Source: Steinernema hermaphroditum
Taxonomy: Eukaryota > Nematoda > Chromadorea > Rhabditida > Steinernematidae
Reading direction: 5' to 3'
NCBI GenBank assembly: GCA_030435675.1
Contig: CM059622.1
Span: 7,378,001-7,442,000 of the forward strand
Length of the DNA stretch: 64,000 bases
The notes under the pieces were generated by a model. The model worked only from the letters and a program-made list of their open reading frames with translations, was not told the origin of the DNA and searched no databases. Every line of letters starts with the position of its first letter. The first letter of the stretch is position 1. This document shows positions 1 through 12,700 of the stretch, one piece after another. Position numbers and translations under genes: made by a program.

Positions 1-1862
1 GCGGCATTTTCGCGCCACACGCACTCCCGAATTCTCATTAGCGGCGTCGTCGCCACCCTCGAAGAGTTGTTTTGATAGCGGGCCGAGGTCCTCAGGCGTC
101 GCTTTCGGCGCTTCGAGCCGCGCGATTCGATAAATTTGGGCAATTAATGCGCGGGCGATCGCCGTGACGTCGATGTTTTCGGCGTGCGCGGGCTTGAGGG
201 GCGCTCCCGGGGCCCGAGGCGCCTTCTTCGCACCGAAGACGGCGTCTGGATGACGTCACGACGGCGTCGCACTTCCAATTAGGCAATTGGGGCGCCCCCG
301 CAGAAGATCCGCACGGGACCACGTGACTCGCGGCGGGACCCGTTTCGGAGACCTCCCGCGGAACCGAAGTGCCATTAGAGTCTCCGGGCGGTGTTGTTCA
401 AATAGATGACGTGCGCGATTCGGCGAAGGCGTCGCTTTTGTCGCCGCCGGCGGCCTTGATCTCCCCCCGAGGATCGCCTTTTCCCCTGAATCGTGGCGCC
501 TCTTCCCCCGAAACGAGGCGCCTCCGACGCCCCGCAGCACCCTCGCCGGAATACTTAATTACATTAATTTGTCAATAACGCCTCGCATTCGCCCGCGGCC
601 CTTTTTGGACCCTTTTCTGCCCCTTTAGGCACGGACGGCCGCGCAGGACTATACGACGAAACCCGAGGATTCCAAAGGGTGGTCGAGACGGTAGAGGGTC
701 CCCTCCGATGGAGCACCTGAAAATCGGGGGAAGCCATCTTCTCCAGCCACTTCGGCACGTAGTGCCTCGGGCAAAAAGGGGCCAACAGGGCTATTCGTGG
801 CGGGAGCCTCGGCACATCCTTCGCCCACTCGGCTCCCTTTTGCGGATCGCGACGTCGACGACGTCGTCTGACGTCACCGAAGGCGCGTCGGCGGCCGGGA
901 GAAGCGAGTGCCTTCGGCGGGCCGCACTCCACTCGCGTCCCCTCGCCGCGGCGCTCGTCGTCGTCGCCGTCGGCGATCGCCTTTTTCGGATTCCTTCGAT
1001 TCCGTGATCGTGTGTTGTTTGATCCCGACTCGCCCTGCCTCGTGACCGTTCCCTGGAGAGCTTCCCCGGTCGCTACCGGCTGTGCCCTCGTTTCCCTAAC
1101 CCGTCTCCGATCCGCATTCACCGCCTAATCATCGCTATACGGTACCGTATCGATTTGACCGCGCGGCCACGTTCTGTTTATTCGCTGAGATTTTATCGAT
1201 TCGATCCCTTTCAGGCGCCTCGAACCGTCGGCGTCGATCGGTCTCTTGCGCCCGAAGCCTCCTCTTCTCCTGCGCCCTCGGCCTCTGAGGCGAATGTAGC
1301 CACTTGGACCGATGGAAGACGACCACTCGGGCGCCTATTTTGTCTGCTCGGAGCCGTCGCCGCGCGTCTTCGTCATTCAAAGGGTTGGTTCGTTACGGTC
1401 CTCTACTTCCGATCCGGCGCGCCTAGGCGTGCGCCGCCGCAGGCGCAGGTACCGCCGGCCGAATTCCTCAGGGCCCGGGCCTCCAGCTGCCGGCCTAAAG
1501 GCTAATTAAACGCCTCGGGCGGGAACGCGCAGTTACTCTTTCGATTTAATTACTTTTGGCCCTCCGACGTCACCGTCGCCCTTTGCCTGCTTTGGAGGCC
1601 GACGGAAACGGCCGGTGACAACATAAAACGGATGAATTGGGCCGCCAACGACACATTAAATATTAATGATTTGTTTTGGGAACCGTTTCCAGACGCACTC
1701 GGCCGGGACGGGGTTTACCGGGGCGAGGGAGGGGGCGTGAGGCGGACGCGAATTCGGCTAATGGCGTTACTCACGCGCGAGCGATGTTTTTGTTTGACAC
1801 TCGCAGCCCAATTTCACTTCTCACTTCATCAATTATCCGAAGAAGCCAACCTAACCGTCGGA
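1..1862. other. GC-rich non-coding DNA upstream of larp-5
   Basis: No reading frame here resembles a known protein, and the open frames present overlap on both strands as expected from GC-rich sequence. The stretch contains palindromic GAGGCGCCTC (515-524), scattered AATTA cores and a double TACGGTACCGTA (1138-1149), features shared with the other non-coding blocks of the window. It probably holds the promoter and 5' untranslated exons of larp-5. No exon of another gene could be recognised. Confidence 0.5.
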
Positions 1863-4341
1863 ATGCTGTTGCAGCTGTCGCGCCAAGATGCCGTCCGCTA
1901 CTGCGGCGACTCAAAGGACGAAAAGCAACCGAAGCTGCACGCGCCGATGCCCGCGCTCCCCTGGTGGTTCTCAGACGACATCCAGCAGCAGCTCCGTGAC
2001 TTCGACCCCTCGAAGCACGCGACGACGCTGCCCGAGGTCGACGCCTCGCTCGGCGCCGGAGCGTCCCCCTCCTCAGAGCAGCTCCGTCAGCAGCTCCGCA
2101 CTCAGCTCGAGTACTACTTCAGCAGGTCAGTTCCCACACCTCTTCGGGGGCATACGGTAGCCTCTTCCTTCGCCGAAATCCCTCACAAAATCCCCTCGAA
2201 TGCGTCCCTTTGCAGAGAGAATCTGATCACGGACAGGTACCTCCGGTGCCAAATGGATTCCGACCAGTACGTCCCCATCAAGATCATCGCGAGCTTCCCT
2301 AAGATCACGCAACTCACCAGTGACATTGGCCTCATCGTGCAGGTGCTCAGAGGTGAGCCCACGTGGCCTGAGTGCCCCCTAAGGCACCTTTGCAGAATCC
2401 CCGAACGTGCAGGTCGACGACAGTGGCGAGAAGGTGCGCGCAGCGAGCAGAAGATGCACGATTCTGATACGCGAGATTCCGGAAACCGAGGAGGAGGTGA
2501 GTGTCCGGGTCTCCAGAGGCACTCTGACGTCATCGCGGCGTTATCAGGGCGAGTGTGAGAAAAGAAGGGGGTCTTTTGTTTTGGGAAGCCGTGGCGGAGG
2601 CGTCCGAAGAAAAACAGCATCCGAAGAGTCTCGGGGGATCCGAGATATCCATCGCCGCGACCCGAGCAGGGGACGGCCGTCTTCCGGAAATCCGATCCTC
2701 ATCACCCATTACGGCGTTCTGAGTCGGATCCTGTCTTCAGGAGGTCAAGTCGATGCTCGAGGGCACGGCGCCCTACCAGAGCCTCACTTACGGCTTCAAC
2801 AACACCTGGTACGTCACCTTCGAGACCGAAGACGCCACACAGCGCGCCTTCCTCCACATCCAGAACCTCGGCAAAACCTTCAACGACAAACCCATCTGCG
2901 TGAGTCACGAGGGTTACGGTAGAGCTTGACGACCGTCCTTTGCAGGCGCGAATCAAGACCGGAGGCTGTCCCCTGGCCCCGGAGCCGAACCGCTCACACT
3001 CGGCGACGCCGACGGACCTCTCGCGCTCCTCCACCTCCCAGAAGCCCCTCGCCGCCTCTGCCTCGGCATCACCTTCGGCTCCCGATGCGTCGAAGTCGCC
3101 GGCGACGACTCCGGAGGCGGAGCACGCGCCGCCGCCGCCGCCTGCGGTGCCGACGATCCAATTCGATCTGGGCCAGATCCTCATGGGCATGGGCTTCATG
3201 GCGAAGGCCGTCTACAAGCCCGGCGCCCCTGTCGTCCACTTGACCGCCAACTCGGCGTCCGAGGCGCCGCTAGCCTCCCTGTCCCCTGGAGTCACCATCA
3301 ACATCTCCCACCCGCCACACCACCCCTCCAACGGCGTCGGAGGCGCCAGAAGCCCCGTCCGTGGGCACCGCTCTCCCCGCGCTTCGCCCCTCTTCTTCGG
3401 CCACGGCCACTCTTCCAACTTCCACGGCTCCGGCCACAACGGATCCGCCTTCCTCGCTGCCTCCTCCGCTTCCAACGGGTACCACAGCCACTACCGCGGC
3501 GGCAACAACTCGGGTTACGGTAATTCGAAGCACGGCGGCTCCTCGGGACAGTACTCCGGGGGCAGAAGAAGTTCCAACTACGAGTACGGCAAGTTCTACA
3601 AGGGGAAGAGGAGCGGTCCCCCGGCGAACGGCCCCTCATCCTCCAACGCCTATTTGAACCCCCCGGGGATGGCCAACGGGAGTGGCAGTAACCACCGCTA
3701 CCGTAACGGCAGCTACAGCAATCGTTCGCGGCCCCGGTTCCCCACTTCCCCCAGCAGGATGCAGGCAGAAAGGTACGTTGGGTCTCGGAGACAGCCTCTG
3801 ACGACTTGTCTCAGGAACGCGCTTCGAGAGGTCCATCCGAAGAGGGAGATTGAGCGTCTCGCGGAGATTACAGTAAGCGAACCGGAGAGAAAACCGGCAG
3901 AAAAAAAGAAGGACACGCTGGAGGTGACGCCGTCGGCGCCGAAGCGGCGGACGACGTCGGCGAGCGAGGCGACGCATTCGGTCGCCGCCGAGGCGGCGTC
4001 TTCCGCGCTGACGCCGAGTGTAGCGAAGCCAGAGAGCGTCTACTCGTTCGAAGAAGGTGAGTTCCCGAGCCTTCCCGAGAAGGAGCGGAAGGAAGAGAAG
4101 AATGAGGAGGAGAAGCCGCCACCGTTCTCCGTCATCGTCGCCGGAAGACAGAAAATGGAGGCGAAGCGCGAGGCCGAAGCCCTCGCCGCCGCCAACCGCC
4201 TCAGCTACGCGCAGAAGGTCGCCAAGAAGGGAGCCCTCGCAGGGTAAGGGGAATACAGTAGGCAGCTTGTTTTGCCGTCGTCTTCCCACGCCCACTCACT
4301 TACTTCTCCGTTTCAGGTCGGCCGTCTCTCCGACGTCGTAG
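1863..4341 (+). CDS. larp-5: La-related protein 4/5 (LARP4 type, nematode larp-5)
   Basis: RNA-binding La-related protein of the LARP4/4B class, which in animals binds poly(A) and PABP and stabilises mRNA in the cytoplasm. Seven exons fit in phase: 1863-2125, 2216-2352, 2396-2496, 2741-2899, 2946-3772, 3815-4243 and 4317-4341 (646 aa). The La motif is clear ([17 protein letters not shown], then MDSDQYVPI and [16 protein letters not shown]). An RRM-like module follows, starting [20 protein letters not shown] and reaching [18 protein letters not shown]. The C-terminal half is low complexity, rich in Ser, Gly and Asn, with an acidic [11 protein letters not shown] motif near the end. The start is uncertain: TGTTGCAG at 1867-1874 could be a splice acceptor, which would put the first ATG in an unseen upstream exon. 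A poly(A) signal lies 290 bp past the stop. The family call is firm; larp-5 is inferred from family membership. Confidence 0.9.
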
Positions 4342-4629
4342 TCCTGCGCCGCCTCCGGATCCACACATTCCTTCTAGTCCCTTTCCTGTCGCTTCCTCCA
4401 TTCCCTTCGCGATACAGGTCCACAGTAATCGAGTATTCCTCTCCTCCGCACCATATCCTTCTTCTTCACTGTGCTTTCCTCTACCGGTACAAACCTTCTA
4501 GAGTCCTTTCAGCACTTGAACCACCTATTTATTCGCACCATATTTATCCCTAACTTATACAGCCTATATGTGTATGTAAATTACGGTCCCCTACGGCCTG
4601 TAGATTGCAGATTAATACATATTATCCAA

Positions 4630-4635
4630 AATAAA
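4630..4635 (+). terminator. poly(A) signal AATAAA of larp-5
   Basis: AATAAA about 290 bp after the larp-5 stop codon. The minus-strand kinesin gene ends at 4747, so the two transcripts converge with only about 100 bp between their coding or processing ends. Confidence 0.6.
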
Positions 4636-4746
4636 GAGATCTATATTGAAGTGGAGCTGACCCCGACCACAAGGTCACTTCTCGGGAGTAAAGCTTCATT
4701 ACATAAATTAACAGAACATAATAAATAGCAACCTGGTATGTACAAC

Positions 4747-7700
4747 TCAGTAGGTGGCAGCGAGAAACTCCATGAAGTGCACGTTCGACGCCATCACCAC
4801 CTCTTCGTCCCGGACCTCCTCGCGGACGTTCTGCTGGATCTGTTTCAGCGTTTCCACCATGCTGGGTGGGACGATTCCGCCTTTCACTTCTAAATGCACA
4901 AAACGATATCTATAAAGTAGAAAAATACTCACTCATAACGGATCTGATTAGCTTGTAGAGCGGCCACAAGACACGGTTCATCACAGCGTAGTCCCACGGC
5001 CTCCCCAAGAAATACCTCAAGATGACGAGGTACGCTTCTCCAAGCATGATCTGAAGAGAAACATTTTGAACTTTGAAATATGGGGAAAAAAGAGGGTTGT
5101 TACGAGAATTCTGAAGAGAAGCCCCGCGAAGTCCCGAAGCCGATTCATGCGTTTCTCAACTTCGCCTGATATTGTTGTCAATTCCGTGAGCATCGCCTTC
5201 TCCATCGCCCCTGTAACCTGCAACGAAAACAGTGACCAGCAGATCTCTTCGGGCATACCTCGAGACTCAGCGTGAGGTTCGGACGGTTCTCCTCGGCCCA
5301 GAACACGAGTCTGCCCAAATTGGAGTACAGCTCGAGCACCGCATGCTCCATGTTCTCTAAGAACATTTTCCCCGAGGATCCCTAGAAGTGCCACCTATGA
5401 GAAGTAGAGATTCTGAGAACAAACCTGCTGCTCTGAGTGGTTCCAGGAATCGAGAGATTTTGCCAGTTTTACTCCATTTCGCATCATCTAAAGTGTTCGC
5501 GTGAGTTCCAGTCGATACGTTGCCCTTAACTCACATCATCGAAGATATAGGTGGCCATCTCGAAGGACTCCATGCCGCGGGCGCCGGACACACCCTCTAC
5601 CAAAGCGTCGATCGCCCTGAGAGCGTCAAACTTCGCGACGAGGATCGCCGACTTGTCCTTCATGATCTTGTCTTCGATAGAGCACAAATGCTCGTAGGTC
5701 TTCTGGACGTTGTCAATGTTCCGCGCGAGAATGGTCACTCCCGATTCTCGAGTTACTACAACATGAAAGACTATGACACAGAGCTCAAATGCACCACTCA
5801 CTCGATGACATCTCTTCTATTCGAGTCTTCAGGGTGGTGGAGAAGCTGAGATTCATAAATTCGAACACTTCGTCCTTTTCGTCCACAGGTTCGATGGACG
5901 ACGTGAAACGCGTGGTTCTTCTGAAGGCCAAACTCTTGCGGATCTGGGCAACCGAACTTTTCCGAGCATTGGCTGTCATACGAAGACAGTTCACCCTGAA
6001 GGAAACAGAACTTATTCAATCCGAATACGATTCACCTACATCGCCGTGTTGAACAACGAAGACTTTCGCGACGCCATCTGGTTCCAATGCCAGTTCTCGG
6101 AGTAAAGAAGACGTTCTACGATTCCGAGATTGTCGCCGTCCACTAAACTCGTCTTGTATGCTTCGCAGAGGCGCTCCTTCAATCCATAAAATTCGGCCAA
6201 TGTGAGATCAGCAGTAATGCCTTCAAAGGGTAAGCAAGAGTAAGTAGTTAGATGCGGTAACCTACACTGTTTGCGATTGATCAGTCGGACGCGGATAGCT
6301 TGCGCCAGGCCAAATTCCGGATCCTCCGAGAGCTCCAATTTGAAAGAGAACTAAAACCAAAGACGCTATTGAGCACGCCAAATCACGTGGTTATTACTAT
6401 CGCTTTCTTCCCGAAAGATTCGAGGACGTCGTTGGCGATGGAAACGGCAATTTCCGCTTCAGCCATTTCGCTGCTTCTTCCCGAGTTCTTTCCTTGCAAC
6501 TTCAATTTCTGCTTCATACATTCTCCTTGTAGATTCTGCTGCATCAGCAAGTACGTTTGGAGCTCCTCTGACAAGCGCTCCTTTTCTGCTGCCGTCGTCT
6601 TCTGCTCCTGGAGCTGCTCCTTCAGGTCGTCGATGATGCTCCTCAGAGACTCGGTTTCGCCGGCTACTTCTTCCTGGAGGGCCTCACGGGCTTCGTTTCG
6701 CAGCTTCTCCTCTAACGTAGAGTATACAGCCTCGACGTACTCGTTCTTCACGCGGTAAAAGTTCAGCAATTCTTCTGATCTCGAGTCCTCGCCGTAAGCG
6801 ACGAAGAAACGACTACCGCCCAAGGCAATACGGTCACCCTGAATATGAGTGTTCTGTAGGAAATTTGGACATTGCTACTTACGTGTTTTATCTTGTAGTC
6901 CCTGTCCAGAAAACAAAGTTCTCCATTTAAGTAAACGTCCTCACATTTAGAGAGCGCGAATTCGGGTGGATTCGTAGCATGCACTGCAAACTGGCGCTTG
7001 CCGTCTGTGAAACGGTATTCGTCAACGGTGGGCATCGGCGTGAATCTATTGAGCGCCGAATCGGGAAACAGTTCGAAAAATCCCGGCGCTTTCACATCCA
7101 CAAAATTCACCGACTGCGAAGTTAAGTTCACTTCACCCAACAGATTCGTCAGTCGCACGATTTCTGCAACAACGGTGATAACGATTCGATGTCAACGAAA
7201 GCCACACCTTGTTGGAGAAGTGACACTTTGTCAACAGTCAGCTCCGGCTTCAGCTTCACCTTTGAGGCGCTCGCAGAGAACCGTAACGTGCACATAGTCT
7301 CAGTACACATCTCTTTTTTCGGGGCTAGGGTCGCCAAGACGTACGTTCGCGAGTTTCCGATGAACGCCTCTTGCAGAAGGCGCGTCAAAGTGGAATCCCT
7401 GCAGTTAACGAATTTCGTCGGATTCCCTGATCGGGCCATCACAACTCGACGGAGGGCGCCCAAGGACACGTTTATGGACACACTCTCCTGAAACCAATGA
7501 AAATATCTCCGACTCACAGCTCGCGACACTTACATCGCGCTGAATTCCACTGACCGGGATCCGTTCTGAGCCGGCTAGGTCCACAAAATAGGAGCATGAA
7601 GACAGATTCGCCTCTTCGCCGTTCACTTTCTGCTTCCGAGTATACCTTGAAAATAGTTGTAAATGCCTAAATCCTCGAAACATATCGTATTTACCTGATC

Positions 7701-8505
7701 ATGAATATAGCATGACTCCTTGATGACCTGTCATTGGCGATAGTTGCAGAAGTGGCGCGATTAGCCCACCCGATCGAGAGTACCTCTCTGAACTGCTCCG
7801 CGTTCTCGATTTCCACATTATGGATACCTTCAACGTAGGGTTGTTCCGTACCACGGATGCGCAGCGGTTGTCTTGTGGACGACAATAGATCGTAAACCTA
7901 AACTGACCATGGGTCCACGCTTCCCTAGAAATCGCAATCAGTTACCTTTTCTTGGTAGATTTCGTAGAATGACGCGACGACCAATCCACCAGGACTGAGC
8001 TTCTCCCATAGGCGGTCACAAAAGCGAGGAATGACCCCGGGATCATCGTACGTTCCCGAAATGCTGAACAGAAATATTGCGTTCAGATTAGTTGCGCGTT
8101 CCTGACCTGTGGGTTTTCCCAGAGCACGTGTGGCCGTAGGCCATAAGGCACACATTGTAGCCTTCCAGAAAGCTGTTGAGAAGAGGCTGGCCAACCACGT
8201 GGAAAACCTGAAACTGGAGATAAAAACCACATGTCAGCGCAGAATGCTCACCTCTCGCTGGTTTGAGTACGAGTCCAAAACGTCGCTGAACGTAAATTTG
8301 TTCTACAAAAAGCGTTGCATTTCGACAGGAATCATTCGAAAACAGACCTTGTCAACGACGATCGCCTTCTTGCCATCGCTCTCGGTAACGATTTCACAGA
8401 TCGGTTTTTCTTCCGTTGGACGAAGTCGCGCGAACACCTGAATGAAAAGGTTGGCATGCCACGACGCTCAGGTTCGTGACTTACCTTAATCATCGAGTCG
8501 CCCAT
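4747..8505 (-). CDS. klp-6: kinesin-3 motor with FHA domain, KLP-6/KIF28 type
   Basis: Plus-end-directed kinesin-3 motor. KLP-6 in C. elegans works in cilia of male sensory neurons and helps place polycystins. About 15 short exons run right to left. The motor begins MGDSMIK (ATG 8503-8505) and continues VFARLRPTEE. The P-loop is GHTCSGKTHS, switch I is NDRSSRSHAIF, switch II is DLAGSER, and the conserved VNCRDSTLTRLLQEAF follows. An FHA-like module comes next (EDVYLNGELCFLDRDYKIKH, GDRIALGG), then a strong coiled coil (SLRSIIDDLKEQLQEQK region, about 6400-6780). The long C-terminal tail has no PH domain. Overall size (roughly 900 aa) and the PH-less tail fit KLP-6/KIF28 rather than UNC-104. 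An alternative upstream ATG at 8647-8649, directly after a TTCCAG acceptor, would add 48 N-terminal residues. The kinesin-3 assignment is firm; the klp-6 orthology is an inference. Confidence 0.75.
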
Positions 8506-8649
8506 GGTTTGGAGCGAGATGTTGCGGAGGTCGTTGGCCGAAAGCGCGCGGCGGCGCAGAGGATGCAGGGGGGGCCTCGAAGCTCGTCGTGACGAGGCGG
8601 ATTCCGTGGCCATCGCACGCGATGTCATCGGAGTTGCCGTGGCGGCCAT

Positions 8650-9460
8650 CTGGAAGATCGAACGATTCAAAATCAACGCGTTCCCGCAAAATAAAACGCA
8701 CCAATAGAGCGCGCGCCACACAAAGAAACGTCGCGGACGCCGTCGAGCGGAAGCGATCGCCGCCCCAGGAAGGAAACGAGGAAACGGCACCGGAATGAGC
8801 GCGCGAGGGACTTTGAGGCGAGCGGGTTGTAGGGTACTGTAGGCATCTGTCCTGCACGGAAACGAACGAGTTTCGATGTATGTCTGCATGTCTGGATCAT
8901 TCCAGACTTTCGTCTTTAATTTATCTTTTATCTCCGGTTGTTGACGGTCGTATTTAGTCGTTTGCAGATTGAATTCATGATGGCTACAGTACCTTGTGTG
9001 TATGAAAGCCTGAGCTTAGTGTCTTATCTTTGCGCTAACCGTTTTTTCATCCATTTCTTCACATACTCCCACCTTTTTGTGGATTTGTATCTATACGCCA
9101 ATATTCAGCTTTCGATGTGACGGCGCCAGTTTGCTTTCAGGTGGGCAGATACATCATCGGTAATATTCCATTCAAAATTTAATTAGTGTGTTGTTCTGCT
9201 TTCTGGTTTACACTCTTAAGCCGTGGGACGAGCCCCTTTCTGAACACCTCCATCACCTTCTCTCGCTCTCATCATGTAGCGTTTCTTCAGAACTTCGCCA
9301 CTCCGTTTCCACGTTTTTGCTTCGTCGGCGTCGCTGTAAGCGCGTCGTCAACAGCTGTCAGAACGTTTCGACTTCAAAGCGGTGAACACGTCGCCGTCGC
9401 CGTTGTGTTTGCGTTGTTCGCTAATTCGCGTGGTTGGGTACGGTAGGGCGGGGAGATAAA
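8650..9460. other. intergenic region between klp-6 and pop-1
   Basis: No gene seen. This stretch should hold the klp-6 promoter. It contains three copies of the TACNGTA motif (8835-8841, 8985-8991, 9439-9445), two of them in the longer form GGGTAC(G/T)GTAGG. Confidence 0.4.
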
Positions 9461-9473
9461 GACTTTATTGCTC

Positions 9474-9479
9474 GTTTTC
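9474..9479 (-). terminator. poly(A) signal of pop-1
   Basis: TTTATT on the + strand reads AATAAA in the direction of pop-1, about 260 bp past its stop codon. A second candidate (ATAATAAATAAC) near 9605 is on the other strand and less useful. Confidence 0.5.
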
Positions 9480-9741
9480 GGATTTGAGTCTCGGGCGAGA
9501 GACTTTGTGGGAGACCCTGTATTCGCACAAAGGGAAGACTGTCCTAAGGCAACTCGATTAGCTCTGGTGGAGAGAATCGAAACGGAATTACGGAGGCTGA
9601 GGCGTAATAAATAACTTTTGGATTGGATTAGATCTGGGGCGCCAAAAATGAATCCTATATACAAAGAGCTTTGTGCGCTGAAGAGAAAGGAATCGGGCAG
9701 GAAAACCTTATTTACAACAACAACAAAGGGAGGAGATGCTG

Positions 9742-12700
9742 CTACGTGGTTATCGACGGCGGCAAGTGTGGCACCTGGAGCGGCGTCGGGGCCAAGGAGG
9801 GCATCAGAGGCGTCACCGGATCCGTCTCGTCGAGGATCTGCTGTGCCAGCACCGGGTCCTCGCCTTCGATGTCAGAGTCGATGTCCGAGTCGTCCTCATG
9901 ACCGCCGCCGTTGGACACCGAAGAGGAGCCCTGGCCCGACGCCGGACTGTCCGCCACTCCGGGCGTGCTCCGCTCCACGGCTGCTCCGACGTGTGTGGTC
10001 GAGGAGACGTGGGGAGAGGAGGTGGTGGAGGGCGAGGTGGTCTCGCGGTAGAACAGGCAGCGCTTCTTCCGGCGGCAGTGTTTGCACCACTGCTCCTGGT
10101 TCTGGACGCCATAGCGCGCGCGGCACTTCTTCATCTCTCCGCTCTCTGAAACGGGGAAATCAGCCAGGATTGATATGCACGGCGCTTAGGGGAATCCACC
10201 GGAGATGATTTATTACAACATCGCCGGGACGGATCAATGACACCGGCGCCGCCAAATTGTCCCATTCTCCGTGTGGGGAACCGATTAATTGGGCCCTTTT
10301 CCGGGCATCTCTAAGTTCTTCGGGGAAACGCCAAAGTGAAATCGGTGATTTATACGTTCGCGAATGGCGACCCATATGATTTAGGGGCCTCGAATCGGCC
10401 ACAACAAGCCGTCAGGGGTGTGCTTGGACCCCCGGAGAACCTGGAGCATCTCGGCCGCGTGATTGCGCGATTGTTACGGTGTCGAGGACCTCGGAGGCTA
10501 ACGAGAGGATGTCGCCTCGAGAGGGATCACTTGTCGGAGCCCTCGAAGCTGTGTACCGACAGGGATCGGCTCTCCTCGGGAAAGCGATCGGCCTCGAGAG
10601 GCGCCGTGGCGCAACTCAATTAGCGCAATTCGCATCGCTAATGAGCGGAAGGGGAAAACACGCACTTACCGACTGATTTCTCACGCTTCCGCTTCTTCTT
10701 CTTGTGGATCGCGTAGTTTTCGCGCGCCGTCCAGTTTGGGTACTTCGCCTGGTGGTCGTCCTTTGCCTTTTTCGCCATATCGAAGTACTTCTGTTGCTCC
10801 TCCTGGCCCAGGTCGCGCCACCGCCTGCCCAGCTCCTTGTTCAGCTCGGCCGACTGCCTCTCGCGGTACTCAGGCTCCTCCAGCAGCTTCTGTCGGTTCT
10901 TCTTCATGAACCACATGAAGGCGTTGAGCGGCTTCTTGATGTGCTCCTCCTTCTTCCGCTCCAGCTTCGTCTTCTTCGGCGTCGGAATGTCGCCGCCCAG
11001 CGAAATGTTCGGCTGCAGCCTGAAGTGCGCCGTTGAGGCGTCTGTGTGAGCTACCGCATACCTCATGTGGTTCATCTGGTTGAGGGGTGTGCCCATGCCA
11101 CGCATCATGCCAGCGAGGGGCACCTTAGGGTGGAGGGGCGAGCCGGGGCCGAAGGCGAGGGGATTGAAGCTGGGCGACATCTGCGGAAAGAGGTAGCCCG
11201 AGTAGGAGGGCGAGGCCAGCGGAGGCGCCCGCTGGAACTGCGGGAACGCACATTGACCCTGAAGAGACGAGGATGAGGCCAGGCATCGAATGGCAACAGA
11301 GGTGCCTCCGAGGTAATTGCACCTCAGAGTATCGGCGCCAGAAGCACCGCGCTCGCCGCCATAAACCGTGGCAATTAACGCGGCGATCGTCATAACTGGT
11401 TACGACCATTCGGTCGACCCTCGGAGAAGGCCACTTACCGGCACGAGGAGAGGCATGATCATCGGCGGGATGCCGTAGGAGGGCGAGAGGCCCGCATGGA
11501 AGTTCGGGCTGAGAAAGAGCGGATTCTGACCTGAAAGCAGAGGGTCATTTGTCTTCCTCGGGTGTCCCTCTCCCAAGGGCCATAAAACGAGGCCCATTCC
11601 CTCTATCGCTGACTAATTCCCATTATCTCCCGAACGCCGCCGCCGAATCCGCGTGGCGCACCTCTGCAACACCTTCCCCCCTTCTTCCTTATCACGTCGA
11701 CGTCTCCTCGAAGGCCTCGAGCGCCGCGCGTCGCCCCCGGCGATCGCGCTGATCGATAGCCGTCGATTGTCACCTCTTATCAACGCTCTCCATGTTTGCG
11801 AGGGCTTAATCACCTCCGGAGCGCCTCTTCCGGTGCCAAAGCGACCGTAACCCGAGGGCACGAGGCGCCTCGGGGCTCTCAAGGCGTTGTTTTCGTTTTC
11901 GCCACGAGGCGACGGCCCCTCGACCAATTAATCCCTCGGAGTCTAATTAAAAGAAGATTCGCCTTTGTTTTCGGCGGAGTCGGGCCTCGAGGCGCTTAGT
12001 GCCTTCCGGCGGTCGAGGGAACACACGCGGCGACAGGGCGCCTCGGTACAGAAAAGGAGAAAACAGTCGGCTAATTATCGATCGATCGGGGCCTGGAGGG
12101 CCAATATCCAGCCGCGGGTGGCGGTGAGGCCGAAGGAACCGCTACGCGACGACTCGATCGGCGTAATCGAAAAAAACGACCGAAAAAAAACGACGCGACG
12201 AGTGATCGATCAGAGCGATAAGCGCCTGGGTGGAGGGGCCCGGAAGGAGAGGCGCGATCCCGGGGGACAAAGGGGCGACAAGGTCGGGGGCTTCTCGCGA
12301 GGTCAAGAAGCCTCTTGTGCAACGTACACCGACAATTACCACAATTAGTGCCTCCGCCGCGTACCTGCACACCTAATTGCGAGCCTCGGCCAGGCGCTAA
12401 TCGCCCCAAATAGAAGCCCTATACCGTAATTCGGAGGGGGTTCCTTTGGCTCTAGGGACTAGGGAGGCTTGCTCGGAAAGGGAAGTATGAACGAGACGAT
12501 AAAAACCAACCGAAGAAGTTGAAGGCGGCACTGGCGCCGGGGATTCCGGGGCGCGTCTCGAGCTCGGTCTCGAGGGCGACCTCCTTCTTCTCCTCGGTGA
12601 GCTCCTGGGAGGTCTGCGCAAGGTCTGAGTCGTCGGCGTCGTTGTCCCGGTAGACCTTCACCTCGTCCACGGCGTCTTCGCCACTGGAGGCGCCGCTCAT
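9742..12700 (-). CDS. pop-1: TCF/LEF transcription factor POP-1
   Basis: HMG-box effector of Wnt signalling; with beta-catenin it activates, and without it represses, target genes. In C. elegans it controls asymmetric cell divisions. Five exons fit in phase: 12700-12511, 11530-11439, 11258-11062, 11019-10670 and 10145-9742 (410 aa, close to the 438 aa of C. elegans). The N-terminus carries the acidic beta-catenin-binding region ([19 protein letters not shown]). The HMG box ([20 protein letters not shown] ... [20 protein letters not shown]) closely matches POP-1. A C-clamp follows in the last exon ([25 protein letters not shown], four Cys), which reads helper sites beside the TCF site. The tail is Ser/Thr/Asp rich. 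A TTTTGCAG acceptor about 45 nt before the ATG suggests trans-splicing or a 5' UTR intron. Introns 1, 2 and 4 are long and GC-rich, and may carry regulatory sites. Confidence 0.95.

Noticed and set aside
564..1121. Long minus-strand open frame (185 codons) in the left non-coding block
   Set aside because: Arg/Pro/Ala composition typical of antisense or random frames in GC-rich DNA, overlapping open frames on the other strand, and no domain or splice context.
1632..1862. In-frame ATG at 1632 upstream of larp-5
   Set aside because: The extra residues show no family similarity and the sequence contains non-coding features. An acceptor-like TGTTGCAG lies between it and the conserved part.
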